Positions 12,002-22,641 of a stretch of 64,000 bases of DNA are shown in pieces. Positions within the stretch are counted from its first letter, which is position 1; each line of letters begins with the position of its first letter. The stretch lies in contig CAJNDS010000112.1 of the NCBI GenBank assembly GCA_905221605.1, positions 62,001-126,000 on the forward strand, in the 5' to 3' direction. The notes under the pieces were generated by a model, which did no database searches, was not told where the DNA came from, and was given only the letters and a program-made list of their open reading frames with translations. The position numbers were made by a program, and so were the translations under genes. The stretch comes from Symbiodinium natans. Its lineage: Eukaryota > Sar > Dinophyceae > Suessiales > Symbiodiniaceae.

Positions 12002-12140
12002 GAGGGGCGCCAAAGTGCTGGAAGTAGACCTCGTGCAAGAAGCCCAGCCTTGGACTTAGACTGCTTCAGGGCCAGGGTGCTGAACCAGAGAATAGGGGCG
12101 GGAGCTATTGGGGGCCGTTTAGGGTTTAGGGTTTAGGGTT

Positions 12141-12185
12141 TGGGGGCTCTTGGGGGCTCTTGGGGGCTCTTGGGGGCTCTGGCTC
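12141..12185. repeat. Short tandem repeat GGGGGCTCTT
   Basis: Four 10-bp units directly after a short telomeric tract. Confidence 0.9.
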
Positions 12186-12218
12186 TTGGACACTCTTGGG
12201 CTGGATGCCACTAGGGTT

Positions 12219-13253
12219 CTACTCATGAAGCGCTCCTCCTGCGATGTTATCACACAAATTCTCCACAGCCGGAGAAAGCTCACACTCCAGAATGCAGGAC
12301 CCACTTTTCCAATAAGTAGGACCTGGTACCTCCCTGCCACCTCTCAACCCTTTTGAGAGCTCGGGTTTGCGAGGAGGGTCATGGCACCCTTGCAGCCTCT
12401 TTTTGCGAGCCCCCGCTGCTACGAGCAGATCCACGATGTCAGTGCGGCCGCTCTCCACGGCCTTGGCCAAAGCCGTCAAGTCGGAGTTGCCGCATTTCTC
12501 CGTGTCCGCCCTGGCGGCCAGTAGCTGATGCACGACTTGCACGTGGCCCGCCTGCGCTGCTTCCACCAAAGGCATCCAGCATCCCGCGTTGGGGTCGGCG
12601 CGGGCCTGTAGCAGAAGACTGGTCATGGTGGGGTGCCCTTGCTGGGATGCTTCCAGCAAGGGCTTGAAATATCCCAAGTCCACGTTCGCCTTGAATTCCA
12701 ACAAGAGCAAGGCCATGTCACAGTCGCCTTTCCGGGCAGCGCAGGCGAGGGGGGTCAGGTTGTCGCTGTCCTGGCCTGTACACGCACCCGCATCCAGGAG
12801 CAGCTTCGCCAACTCCACAGTTCCCTGCCGCACCGCCCAGGTCAGGGGTGTGATGTGGCCGCTGGCTTTGTCTGGGTCAGCGCTGTGTTGCAAAAGCAAG
12901 CGCCCGACCTCCACATATCCGTATTCACAAGCCTTGCCTAGGGCAGTGCAGCCGTGGCTGAACTTGTCCTTGTCTGCTTTGGCCTCAAGAAGTAGCTGCA
13001 CAACATCCCCATGGCCATACTGAGCCGCCTCCACCAGCGGTGTCCAGCCTGCTTTGGCTTTGGCAGTGTCGGCTGCGAAGGAGAAGCGAAAAGTCCCTCT
13101 GCCGTCCTTGTCCTTCTCAGCTCCGGCAGCCAGCAGCAGGCGTGCAACGGCCTCCGATCCATGGCGACAAGCTCTGGCAAGTGGCGTGACATCGACGTCT
13201 CCGTACTTGTCCGGATCGGCGCGCGCATCCAGAAGGATGCGCACGAGTTCCAC
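12219..13253 (-). CDS. Ankyrin-repeat protein, last exon
   Basis: 344 residues and a stop. The exon opens after GGCCCAG with GTG (Val), not a start codon. About eight to nine ankyrin repeats run through residues 1-285: TPLARACRHG, WTPLVEAAQYGH, TALGKACEYGY, TPLTWAVRQG, TPLACAARKG, KPLLEASQQGH, MPLVEAAQAGH and TALAKAVESG head successive units, each followed by a V..LL...AD helix. One repeat carries an insert of about 14 residues after GAEKDKDG. The last 55 residues have no ankyrin pattern and may be a natural tail or read-through beyond an unseen donor. Ankyrin arrays are protein-binding scaffolds; the partner cannot be told. The five exons give about 477 residues. The intron before this exon (13254-13454) contains an E1 element. 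Opposite-strand frames here are shadows. Confidence 0.9.
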   Translation of the reverse strand: MELVRILLDARADPDKYGDVDVTPLARACRHGSEAVARLLLAAGAEKDKDGRGTFRFSFAADTAKAKAGWTPLVEAAQYGHGDVVQLLLEAKADKDKFSHGCTALGKACEYGYVEVGRLLLQHSADPDKASGHITPLTWAVRQGTVELAKLLLDAGACTGQDSDNLTPLACAARKGDCDMALLLLEFKANVDLGYFKPLLEASQQGHPTMTSLLLQARADPNAGCWMPLVEAAQAGHVQVVHQLLAARADTEKCGNSDLTALAKAVESGRTDIVDLLVAAGARKKRLQGCHDPPRKPELSKGLRGGREVPGPTYWKSGSCILECELSPAVENLCDNIAGGALHE

Positions 13254-13344
13254 CTGGGCCGCTACTTGTATGGATGCTGGCAGCTACTCCGAGCATGGCC
13301 ATGGGCCAGATTTCCAATGCAACACAAGGGGGCTTCCGAAATTT

Positions 13345-13420
13345 GGGGTACCATTTTGGGGTCCTCACTATAAGGGAATCCTACGATTTGGGGGACTATC
13401 TATTTTCGTAAACCCCCCCA
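13345..13420 (-). mobile_element. E1 element in ankyrin intron 4
   Basis: Full-length copy ending TTTTCGTAAACCCC. It lies wholly within the 201-bp intron between ankyrin exons 4 and 5, in the same orientation as the gene. Confidence 0.75.
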
Positions 13421-13454
13421 CACAATGCAAAACACCAAACCCACCGTGGAAAGC

Positions 13455-13575
13455 CTGGCCGAGCTCAGCCGACACCGCCAGCGGTGTGAGGTTGCCAAAG
13501 CCACACTCGCCACACTTGTCCTTCCAGGAAGATAGCAGCTCGAGCAGCTTGCAAAGACGGCCAGATGCATCCTCC
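13455..13575 (-). CDS. Ankyrin-repeat protein, exon 4
   Basis: One base completes the split codon, then 40 codons follow, including LCKLLELL, KDKCGECGFG and TPLAVSAELGQ. The donor is CAG|GCTTTC (GC). In phase 0 it joins exon 5 as AELGQ-VELVRILLDA, a perfect ankyrin repeat. A GT eleven bases further would shift the frame. The acceptor (GGAG|GGAGG) is the least certain boundary, because the first ten residues do not fit the repeat well. Confidence 0.7.
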
Positions 13576-13695
13576 CTCCATCCCCAATATCTCCCCCGTG
13601 TAGTCCTAGATGAATGTAATATGATCATGTACGAACATGAACAAAATGTATAGTAACATATTCATATCACAATACACACATGTAATAGAACGGGA

Positions 13696-13770
13696 GTTTG
13701 CGAACATAAGGGACCCTTAAACCAGCCCCCAAATAATAGGATTCCCCTGCATTAGGAAGGTACCCCAAAC
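13696..13770 (+). mobile_element. E1 element in ankyrin intron 3
   Basis: Starts GTTTGCGAACATAAGGGAC, keeps the AAATAATAGGATTCCCC core and ends AAGGTACCCC. It is inverted relative to the host gene. Confidence 0.7.
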
Positions 13771-13796
13771 CCCCACATAATCTCTCCCCATCTCAC

Positions 13797-13864
13797 CTCC
13801 CCTCCTTGTCAGCGCCAGCCTGCAGCAGCGCCTGCGCCACTTCCACATGGCCCATCCTGCAGGC
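13797..13864 (-). CDS. Ankyrin-repeat protein, exon 3
   Basis: Encodes ACRMGHVEVAQALLQAGAD and a few more residues, completing the repeat begun in exon 2 (TPLVK-ACRMGH). The acceptor is CAGAG|G and the donor AG|GTGAGA, the only GT donor of the reconstructed gene; the exon ends in phase 2. The following intron (13576-13796) carries an E1 element in the orientation opposite to the gene. Confidence 0.75.
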
Positions 13865-13975
13865 CTCTGATGCCCAAGCATCGGAACTTTCGAGGCTTCA
13901 AGGAAGATTTCAGTCTGGGATGGCGTGTGTTTCAGCACCGCCGATCTTTCGGAGCCTAAGCCCTCAACCCGCGGC

Positions 13976-14050
13976 CTTCACAAGGGGCGTGGTGGTCTCG
14001 CTGCCCTTGTCCGGGTGCGCACGTGCCTCGAGGAGAAGTCGGGCAACTGC
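13976..14050 (-). CDS. Ankyrin-repeat protein, exon 2
   Basis: Twenty-five codons in phase 0, reading AVARLLLEA through TTTPLVK: the second helix of one ankyrin repeat and the start of the next. The acceptor is CCAAG|G. The donor is AAG|GCCGCG, again GC. The intron between exons 1 and 2 (14051-14897) holds the E4 copy at 14816-14881 and TA/GT microsatellites at about 14240-14360. A GT donor a few bases downstream would break the repeat register. Confidence 0.8.
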
Positions 14051-14239
14051 CTTGGTTTTCGCGCTTGAAGAAGTGGGAAAGCCGACTACGATTGTTGGCC
14101 TAGGTTTGGGCGTCGGGTCTAGGGGGGAGGTAAGACTGACAAGACGAGCGTTATTCAGACCAGGCTTGTTTAAATTAGGGTGGCTTTTGTCTTGCTGTAC
14201 ACACCGAGAACAATAGATCCGTGGGAGGGAGTGGTGCAT

Positions 14240-14362
14240 ACATAATATGCATATATATATATATTATCATGCATAATGTGCACCGTGTGTGTGTGTGTGT
14301 CCTACGTATATGAATACATAAATTGTACATACGTACATATATATATATATATATATATATGC
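14240..14362. repeat. TA, GT and TACA microsatellites in ankyrin intron 1
   Basis: Two TA runs flank a GTGTGTGTGTGTGT block. Confidence 0.9.
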
Positions 14363-14815
14363 ATGTGCAACCGAAGGCCTACAGCTTCTTCGGGTTTCGG
14401 GAGCCAAAAGGACCACGAGACCAAGGGACCAAGAGAGCAGAGGACCAGGGGCAGAGGACCATGAAACCGCAGGACAAGAGGATCAAGGAGCCGAAAAACC
14501 ACACACAACAAAAAACAAAAACAAAAGCAAGAAAACTCCACAAGTCATGCTTCCGTGAACAGGTGCCAGACGCAGGGCGCGACAGGGGAATTTCGAAGGC
14601 CGGCTCATGAGTCTCAACGTGCGTGACAGCGTGGCAGAGGTGAAGGGTCCCAACAAAGAGACTAGAAGCTTCTTACGTAAGATTCCATGGCCTTCTCCTG
14701 AGCTTAGGTTTAAGGGTCTTGTCTGAAAGTCCTCGGAATCCTCAGCATGAAGGGCATGGTCGAGGGGGGTTTGCCAGCACAGCAAGCAGGAGTAGTAAAA
14801 GGGCCGTAACAATGA

Positions 14816-14881
14816 ACATAGGGTTTTGGGGATTATTATAGCATACTGATAAAGGGACCATAAGGGCGTACTTCCGACCCC
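14816..14881 (+). mobile_element. E4 element in ankyrin intron 1
   Basis: ACATAGGGTTTTGGGGATTA to AAGGGACCATAAGGGCGTAC and TTCCGACCCC. Located at the 5' end of the intron after exon 1, opposite to the gene. Confidence 0.65.
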
Positions 14882-14897
14882 GTAAGCTGAGCCGAGC

Positions 14898-15032
14898 TTC
14901 GATGGAGCCGCCCCCGGAGGTTGCCAAGAGGGGCGTGATCATGTGGAATCTGTAGCTGAGATCGCTGAGATCCAACTCCTGCAAGAGGGGCTCCGCATCG
15001 AGAATGCAGAAGGCCTTCTGCCAGTCGAATTT
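14898..15032 (-). CDS. Ankyrin-repeat protein, exon 1 of the reconstructed set
   Basis: This exon encodes 45 residues. It begins with a helical stretch containing FDWQKAF and ends in an ankyrin repeat start, ITPLLATSGGGSIE. Acceptor CTTCCAG precedes it. The donor is GAA|GCTCGG, a GC donor. Joining there to exon 2 in phase 0 gives GGSIE-AVARLLLEARA, an exact ankyrin register, which is the reason for choosing GC over any nearby GT. An E4 element starts about 16 bases into the following intron. The true N-terminus lies further upstream (toward higher coordinates) and was not settled. Confidence 0.8.
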
Positions 15033-15127
15033 CTGGAAGCACTGTGTTTTTCGGGGGGTTGAGGGTAGAGAGCTGAGGTTGGACCGTTCCCCCAAAGTTC
15101 TTTCCACCTCTATCCTGCAAAGAAGAC

Positions 15128-15221
15128 CCTAACATCCCCGCATCCCAGGGCTTCAGCACGACCTCATGAACCTCAAGAACCCTTTTCTTCCGGAGTATCT
15201 GCGTGCAGTTCAGCTGACCCC
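15128..15221 (-). CDS. Possible upstream exon of the ankyrin gene
   Basis: An open frame of 31 codons between CTTCACAG|G and a possible GT donor. It reads QLNCTQILRKKRVLEVHEVV and then LKPWDAGML. It lies about 95 bases upstream of exon 1 on the same strand, but the phase to exon 1 does not close with the boundaries I can see. An open frame of this size is unremarkable by chance, so position is the main argument. Confidence 0.25.
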
Positions 15222-16156
15222 CTGTGAAGCCTGCGCTTCCGGATCTTGCGGGAGGGAAAGCATCCTCGGCTGCGTGGGGTTTCAGGTTTCAGGCCTTAAG
15301 GTTCCGAGGTTCGGGTCTTTTTCTCTACTTTTGTTCAGCTTTGCGCTTGGGCTTCGGAATTTCAAGGGCCAAAGAGGGGCTAGAAGAATGCAGCGCAAGC
15401 CTTGGGGTTGATGGCTTCAGGGCGTGGGCGGCCTGAGGTGTCCGATGAGGTCGCGCTCGCGCGCGCGCACGCGAGAGGCTTCGCAGCTCATTTTGCGGAG
15501 AAGTGCTAGGCCCTCATGCTGCTGTTCGCTGCTCTCATCCAAAGAAGCCTTGGGGCTTTGCTGTGTACAGCTCTACACTTACCCGACAGTCGCCCTGGTT
15601 AGAAGTACATGCTCCCCCACATGGCTAAGTCGCCGAAACCTCAAACCCCCTCAACACCCTGTACAAAGAACTAGCATTCAAGAACGGGTCAAACCTTCTC
15701 GATCCCCTGAGACCCTACGATCCTGCTGGCCCTCCACTCAGTAACAACGACTGAAACAACGGCCAAGGTGCCGCTCCACCTCTTCCTCCTGGCCCTGCAT
15801 GGCAGCCCGGCACAGCCCGCGGCCCTGCGTTGCAGCTTGAGCGATTTCTTGTGTGCATTGTGAATTGCAACATGGATAGGACAGATAGGATTGACGGTAG
15901 CCCTAAGCCTGGGAAGACATCAGAATCCTGAGCATTCTGAAAAGCCCTGCCTGCTCGCTGGAGGTTTCGGCGAAGGGCAACAGCACAAGCTGCAGTTCTT
16001 GACTCGGCTCCAGCTTCTCGCAGTCCTGGACAAGCTGAGCCCTCGTTCCAAGCTGAGGCATAGGGCTTTGATTCCAGCGCCCTGGAACTTAAGAACATCC
16101 GAGTCGCATGAAAACGGAAACTCCAGTCTTACCACCGCCGAGGTCACAACTTGTAG

Positions 16157-16374
16157 GGTTTAGGGTGTAGGGTGTCGGGGTTCAGGGTTCAGGGTTTAGG
16201 TTTTTTTAATGCAATGGCTCCCTCTAGGGTTTAGGGTTCAGGGTTCAGGGTTTGTTTAGGGTTTAGGGTTTAGGGTTTAGGGTTTAGGGTTCAGGGTTTA
16301 GGGTTTAGGGTTTAGGGTTTAGGGTTTAGGGTTTAGGGTTTAGGGCTTAGGGCTTAGGGTTTAGGGTTTAGGGC
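16157..16374 (+). repeat. Long compound telomeric tract
   Basis: Two arrays separated by about 40 bp (TTTTTTTAATGCAATGGC). Variants TGTAGGG, TTCAGGG and CTTAGGG sit at the edges and perfect units in the centre. Confidence 0.95.
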
Positions 16375-16525
16375 CCGTCTAGGGGAGCCCAGTCTCGCGC
16401 GCGGCGCTCATGCGAGCTCAGCGACGGCTCAGCACTTTGGCCCTTCGAGCTTCCGGGGGATGCTTGGGGAACCCTCGCTCCTTAACCCCCCCCCCCAATG
16501 GCTTAAAATAGGTGCCTCAAAAAAC

Positions 16526-16612
16526 ATTAGAATAGGGTTTTTGGGGGGTTAATATAAAAAAAATTATAGGGACCACCGGGGAATACTCTTCGTGATTATT
16601 CCGACCCCTGTA
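16526..16612 (+). mobile_element. E4 element
   Basis: ATTAGAATAGGGTTTTTGGG, GGGACCACCGGGGAATACTC and ATTATTCCGACCCCTGTAT. A 65-codon open frame with a CKHC motif follows on the plus strand to 16813 and ends at CCCTAA of a telomeric tract; it is not recognised. Confidence 0.65.
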
Positions 16613-17605
16613 TTAAAGCCTTGGATGTTTGAGGCTGTCCTGCAGACAGGTGCTTCCACACAGAAGCCGCTGCCGAAAGCGCGGCACGCCGCAGAGCTTG
16701 CTCAGATGCTGCTTCCTCGGCTTCACGCTTTCCGGGATGGCCCTACGCTCTTCTCACGCAGGGAATGGAGATGCAAGCACTGCTGGGCAGAACACATAGC
16801 GAAAACACCCTAAACCCTAAACCCTAAACCCTAAACCCAGGGAAATAACAAACCCAAGCATCAAGGCCAGCACAGGTCTCTCTGCAGTCCTGCACTTGGG
16901 ACGACAGGGGGCCCTGAACCCTACCATCAACATGACCGAACTTACCTACCACCGTAACAGCCGAAGCCCAAAAAGGCGGCGGAAGCTTCCGGTGTCCTCT
17001 CTGAGTCTGCCAGCTGCTCAAGGGCCACAGCGTGCTCCACCCCGGAAGCCATCCACACCCGCAGCATCGTGCACACAGCCGCGGGCAGAGATGGCTGTTG
17101 CCGAGGTGGATTTATGTACAACTACGGTCGACGGTCTGTTGAGTCTACTGGGCTTTTACAAACTCCGATGCGGTCCTTTCGGCTCTACTCACACGTTTTC
17201 GTGGATCGAGGCTTGCGCCAGTCTGCTCCGTAGATTGCTTCTCTGCGCACCTGTGCTGCGCATTGCGCTGTGAAGACTCAAGCTGTAAGTTTAGGAGCAT
17301 GTGCAGGGCTTAGGGGAGCTCGGGGTCTGAGCCGTTTGCTGAGTCGTCCGCGATCCCGACAAACCCTAAGGCCTCAACCTCCAACCCCCCCAACTCTGCA
17401 GGGGAGCAGCTTTACAGCCCGGACTCCCGAACCCTAAACCCTAAACCGTAAACCCTAAACCCTAAACCCGGCACCCTAAACCCTGAACCTGGCTGAGGGG
17501 CATCAGCAGGTTCGTGACGAAGCGCTCGAGGAAGATTCCCACCTGCACTGCGCCACTTCCGCTTTCCGTTCGGAGTGTAAATGGGTAAAAAAAGGGGGCC
17601 TTAAG

Positions 17606-17693
17606 GATTGGAATGGGGTTCTCAGGGGTTTCTTAGAGTATCTTTTTGAAGGGACCATAAGGGAAGACTCTTAGTGATGATTCCGAGCCCTAT
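17606..17693 (+). mobile_element. E4 element
   Basis: ATTGGAATGGGGTTCTCAGG, AAGGGACCATAAGGGAAGAC and GATTCCGAGCCCTATGG. Plus-strand frames are open on both sides and in phase across it if GTAAAA at 17585 and GGCAG at 17698 are spliced. Confidence 0.65.
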
Positions 17694-17984
17694 GGCAGTC
17701 GCGGAAGAGGAGACTTGGGTGCTGCACAGGGACTCCGGGGTTTGGTGTCGTGCCTCTTGGTGGCGAAAGTGAAACCCGGGATCCCAAGAGCTGGCCCAAA
17801 GCGATTCGAGATGTCTCGTTAAGGAGGAAGCTGCCCAACACGACTTTTTTAGTTGAAGTCCTAAACCCTAAACCCTAGAACCCCAAACCCTAAACCCCAA
17901 ACCCTACACCCTAAATCGTTCCAGCACTCCTCAAAAACTGCATGCTGCATGGCCACCCACGGCTTGAGGATTCGAGGATGGTGG

Positions 17985-18090
17985 GGTTTCGGGTCTAGGG
18001 TTTTTAGGTTTTAGGGTTTAGGGTTTAGGGTTTAGGGTTTAGGGTTTAGGGTTTAGGGTTTAGGGTTTAGGGTTTAGGGTTTAGGGTTTA
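17985..18090 (+). repeat. Telomeric tract, left arm of an inverted pair
   Basis: About 13 units. The C-strand partner is at 18249-18311. Confidence 0.95.
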
Positions 18091-18248
18091 GAAATCTCAA
18101 ACTCCCGCAGGCCAAGGCACACCCGCCCGGCGGCGAAAGAGCCAGCTGGAGCGGACGAGTGCCTGTCAAGCAACCGGATGCATTGGCCATTCGGAAGGTC
18201 TTCGGGAGGGTCTTCAGGCTCGTAGGCTGGGTCGGATGGGTAAGCTGA

Positions 18249-18311
18249 ACCCTAAACCCTAAACCCTAAACCCTAAACCCTAAACCCTAAACCCTAAACC
18301 CTAAACCCTAG
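18249..18311 (-). repeat. Telomeric tract, right arm of an inverted pair
   Basis: Nine perfect CCCTAAA units. Confidence 0.95.
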
Positions 18312-19943
18312 ACTGGGTTTCCCAGAGTGTTACAAGTTGATGAAGCTTTGGACCATGAGGTTGCCAGGTTCTACGCGCACTCGAAACCCTGCGCCTGGTA
18401 GACCTGCACGGATCCCTCCTTGATCGGCCGCATGTCCTCGCAGAGGCTTACATGTGGAACATGCGGATTATGACTTTAATTTCACAGCTGAAGACCAACA
18501 GCAGGAAGGCGGCAAAGCACACGCAAGGAAGCTCTGCTGGATGAAACGTCAGAGCTCGAGTTTCACCGAGTTCTCAGCTCCAACTCAATTCTCTGGCTTG
18601 ACCGCGACACCCTGGAAGCTTCCTTAAGAAACCACAAAGCTCTTCAGCCTATAGGAGGCCATGCATGGCGAACCAATGGCAGCTCGGGCGATCCCACGAG
18701 AGCTGTTTCTGAGAGAGCATGGAAAAACTTGCCGCTCACGAGCAACTTAAGCCTGCTGTAGGTTCTAGTCCTGTGGTCATGGAATGTTCAATGCCCGCGG
18801 TCATTTGGGCTCGACCTGGTTCCCATCATGACCTTGGCTAAACCCGTACGCAGGTGCCGATGCGGGGAAATTCCGGGCGGGGAAATTCCGGGCTGGTCCT
18901 TCAAACGCAGGAAGAAGGCGTAGCCCAACGACTGAATCGAGCCTGCGCGCAACTGGTGTAACCCCTTTAAAGCGCATTTCGCGAACTGGATGCGGCGATT
19001 TTCACTACAGTAGTCAGCCCCTCTTCCCGACCCAGCACAGCAAAATCCGGCCTGTGGAGAAAGTGTCTGCTGGGCGGATGTGAATCTCTAAGGTGAGGCA
19101 GTTATTGCTTCGCTTGCAAAGCTCCTGTCGTCGATCAGGCTTCAAAATTCCGGCGTACAAGCTGGGGTCTTTTATAGGGCTTGGGATGTTAAATATGACA
19201 TAGACTGTGAGATCTTGTGTTATGCCCTTGAGGTTTCTTGTCTGGCCTCCTTCTTGCAAAACGTATTCAGCCACCAGGTGGGCCAAAGTGAAAAGTTGAA
19301 AGCCGATGACACTAAGCTAGGGTATGGAGAAGACACTAAGCTGGGTATGGAGAAATAGCCGCATCAAGCAACCCTCAAACCTCCATCAGCCAGAAGCCCC
19401 GAACCACAGAGGCCCGACAAAACTCAATCCTGGAGCGCAGCAAGCCGATCTTGTAGACATTACCCCCGGGTCCTGCTTCCAACTCTTCAGGCGGAGGTCA
19501 TCTGTTCCTCGTGCGTGATGCTGTCAGGCTGTGTGGGTAAGTGGTCTTTGGAGCTTGGTCTCAATTCAGCTGTGAGCCAGCATGCCGTTCCGCTCCGGCG
19601 TTCCGTTCCGCTCCGTTCCGGCAGGGGTCCCCTTCCGGTCTGTTCTGGCTCCTCTTACCTGTTCCGTTCCGAGTTGGGCTCAGGGATCTCATTTAGCCCC
19701 CCTCCTCTCGAGATAGAAACCCAACCCTTCGGTAGTTGGGAACGATTGCTTGGGGGTGGCCGAAAAAAAGGAAGCAGCTTCGGTTCGGAGCCCGAACGCG
19801 AGCTTCATAATTATACTCCAAAATCTCGATAACATAAGTTGTTCCAACACCCACCTCGGTCATAGAGAAACAACTACAAAGTTACGGCCCCAAGTAAAAA
19901 TCCCGGCACGGAGATGGTAACACCGGACATCGCGAAGGGACGC

Positions 19944-20403
19944 CTTCTGTGAAACTCAGCTCCGCACGGCCATTCTCCCAGGTAAAGGCGACGTCGGCCT
20001 CCTGCACGTTTAGGGTTTAGGGTTTAGGGTTTAGGGTTTAGGGTTTAGGGTTTAGGGTTTAGGGTTTAGGGTTTAGGGTTTAGGGTTTAGGGTTTAGGGT
20101 TTAGGGTTTAGGGCATTGGGCTTAGGGCTTAGGGCTTAGGGACAGCAAGCGCAATGTTTGGGGGTTGCACGGACAAAAACCCAACGTGATTCAGGCCTAC
20201 TCAGCTACTGGCTTCACATGGCCCATGGCGTGGCACTCCAGGTGAGAGGTTCGTCTTCCACATCTAAACCCTAAACCCTAAACCCTAAACCCTAAACCCT
20301 AAACCCTAAACCCTAAACCCTAAACCCTAAACCCTAAACCCTAAACCCTAAATCCTATTCAGGCCGCAAGCAGTAAGAGTCTGGTTCCCCACAAAGAAAA
20401 AGG
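19944..20403 (-). CDS. Candidate three-exon segment with a telomeric-repeat intron
   Basis: A frame stays open through three proposed exons: 20355-20403, 20218-20263 and about 19944-20001. Intron one (20264-20354) is pure TTTAGGG repeat read on the minus strand, from AG|GATTTAGG (a GA donor) to TTTAG|A. Intron two (20002-20217) starts CAT|GTGAAG and ends GTGCAG|G, with CCCTAAA repeat filling its 3' part. The product, about 51 residues, reads for example NQTLTACGLNR then CGRRTSHLECHAMGH then EADVAFTWENGRAE. I recognise no family. Open frames this short are expected by chance, so only the joint fit of frame and splice sites argues for it. Confidence 0.25.
20010..20140 (+). repeat. Telomeric tract (TTTAGGG)n
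   Basis: Sixteen units, then three CTTAGGG. Pairs with the inverted tract at 20264. Confidence 0.95.
20264..20354 (-). repeat. Telomeric tract (CCCTAAA)n
   Basis: Thirteen units, almost perfect, ending CCCTAAATC. Confidence 0.95.
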
Positions 20404-22641
20404 CTGCATCAGCCAGAACCTTCCACCCTCTGAATCCCGAAGCCACACAGATTGCACCCTAATACACCCTAAGGCCCTAAGGCCACGAGCTCTAGTTCTT
20501 GCGATCACAGTGTATAAGAATTTAGGGATTGAAAGCTGCAGCTGAAGGTATTTTCTTCAACTCCAACACTCGCATCTTTGCAGAGAACCTCGGCCCCACT
20601 AAGCTCGTCCGCATCCCTCCCTCAAAACAAAACTTCAAAACAAACCCATGCCTTCATTCCGCCCTGAAGCCCGACAACCTAAAAAACACATAAAGACACA
20701 TCTGTATCCTCGTGGTGCAGGCCTGGGCAGGCTGCAACATGCGGAAGGTTGTATACACATGGCGCCAGTCGGAACTATAAGGGCTTGATGGTCCAGGGGC
20801 CGAATGCTCGGGGCTCTCCCTTCCCTTTACAGGCTTTCTAGCACAGGTCTTGCAAGCGCTGGGTGACAGAGGATACCTACAAAAAAAATCCTTAAAAGGA
20901 GATTTTGGCACAACCAGGGCTTTGGAGTGGATTCTTTTGCTTTGGGCGTGGGGTTCGGGGGCGCAGGCTGAAGGGCTTCCGGGTTACCAGTACGGGACAC
21001 AGCGTGCTTGAGGACTTTGGAGGACTCAAGGGTTGGGCACATGTGTGTTAAGGCTTTAAAGGGCTTGCAAAGGCTCCATCGGCCAATGACCCTTTGCAGC
21101 CCGAAGAAGTTTCCGTTTGCAACAGAAACTTCTGAGGCGGAATGTTGGCCGTCAACGCCTAGCTGCTAGGCCCTAGCATCCTGCAGGAAGAGTCGGCAAA
21201 CCTCTCAAACCTCGCTTCCCAAAACCCTGAAACCCTCAAACCCCTCTTCCCAACACCTCTCGAAAGAAGGGCCCCCAGAAGCTCCTCTCGGAGGCCCGCT
21301 TGTCCCCTTTTGTAAGGCCCGGGCTGCTGCACGCCGGGCTTGCCTCCAGGACAGTCTCCAAAAACTTCGGCACCTGGCTATGTGTTTTGAACCTAAACCC
21401 TAAACCCTAAACCCGAAACCCGAAACCCTAAACCCCAAACTGTTTCTCTGGGTTCTGTGGGCCATCGATAGGCTGCAGGGCTGGATTTTGGGGGTTGGGG
21501 CTTTGGGAGCTAGGTCTGGGCTGCTTCATGGACGGCACAAACCCCGATCTCACCCGTGAATCGAACAGGCACTGATCCCAAAAGCCTATGCGGTCAGTTC
21601 GTGCCACCCCTTCCTGGTCAAACATGCGCCACATCGTCACTCAACATTTGGTCTCAAGTGTGCCGACCCTTTTCCTTTAGGCTGTGCCCGAGATTGCTAA
21701 AAACCTCTTGGGCGCTCGATAGAAACATCCCGACGTTTAGGGCATTGCGGCAAGCCCCTCATCATAACCGACTGTCCCGAAGCCCTAAACCCTAAATCCT
21801 TCTAGGGCTACACTGGGCTTCTCTTGGCCAGTGCTTGGCCCGTGCTTGGCCTGTGCTTGGGTGGTGCTGGGGTCGTGCTTGCGGAGCTTCAGGGGCTCCC
21901 CTGGCCTCAGTGCTGGGAAGGAAGATGATGTTCTCCGGATAGAGGGACCGGAGGATGAAGATCTCAGCTCACGTCTCTTTGCGCAGCGGTTCTTGTGCTT
22001 GTTCTGCTTATGGCAGTCGGTTTGGGTCTTGCGGCTGAGACTGTAACTCCTCTGAAGCCTGCAACTCAACGTTAGACTCATCAGACTTTCGGCTTTTGGA
22101 TTCCGAGCTAGCAGGGTTGTGGCTTTGGGAAGTCGAACTGGGGTTTACTAGCTGTTTAGGGAACCCTCAACCCAACACCATGGCATTGTTTTGTGAACCA
22201 CCCACGTCTCTGAGAAGTCAAAACTGCCTCGGAACTGAGGGAACTGAACACTAAACTCTAGTAAACACTAACCCTAAACCCTAAACCCTAAACTCTGAAC
22301 CCTAAACCCTAAACCCGAAACTTAGAGCAGAACAAGGAAGGGCTTCCGTCTTGAGGGGCCGACAGTGTGGAAGACAGCGCCGCCGAAGCAAAGCACGGCC
22401 TGACCCCCTGAACCCTATTGGTTTAGGGTTTAGAGTTTAGGGTTTCGGGTTCAGGGTTTCGGGTTCAGGGTTTAGGGTTTAGGGCTGGAACTTACGGGTA
22501 ATTGGTGTCCGGTGCCGAGTCAAGAGCCTACTGCTTTGGGATTGCGGGATAGGGGTCTTCAACAGATCAGTCCTATCAGGTTTCAGGGTACAGGATCCTG
22601 CTCAAAAAGCGAAGATTGCGGCATCTTATGGGGTTTCCGAC

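Larger units (their letters stand above)
5040..12218. other. Region without a recognised gene
   Basis: E1, E9, E3 and E6 elements, telomeric tracts, the 11-bp minisatellite and AT-rich DNA. 6000-6860, 7480-8000 and 8580-10000 hold nothing recognisable. An open stretch at 11490-11572 on the minus strand lies between CCCAG|G and GAG|GTTTAAG and is a possible exon. Confidence 0.5.
15222..19940. other. Region without a recognised gene
   Basis: Two E4 elements and telomeric tracts. An ATG-led open frame at 15440-15501 on the minus strand could be a start exon for the ankyrin gene but is unproven. 18450-19320 shows nothing. Confidence 0.4.

Noticed and set aside
12589-13653. Plus-strand frames of 100-200 codons over the ankyrin gene
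   Set aside because: Shadows of the minus-strand ankyrin exons, which carry the repeat pattern.
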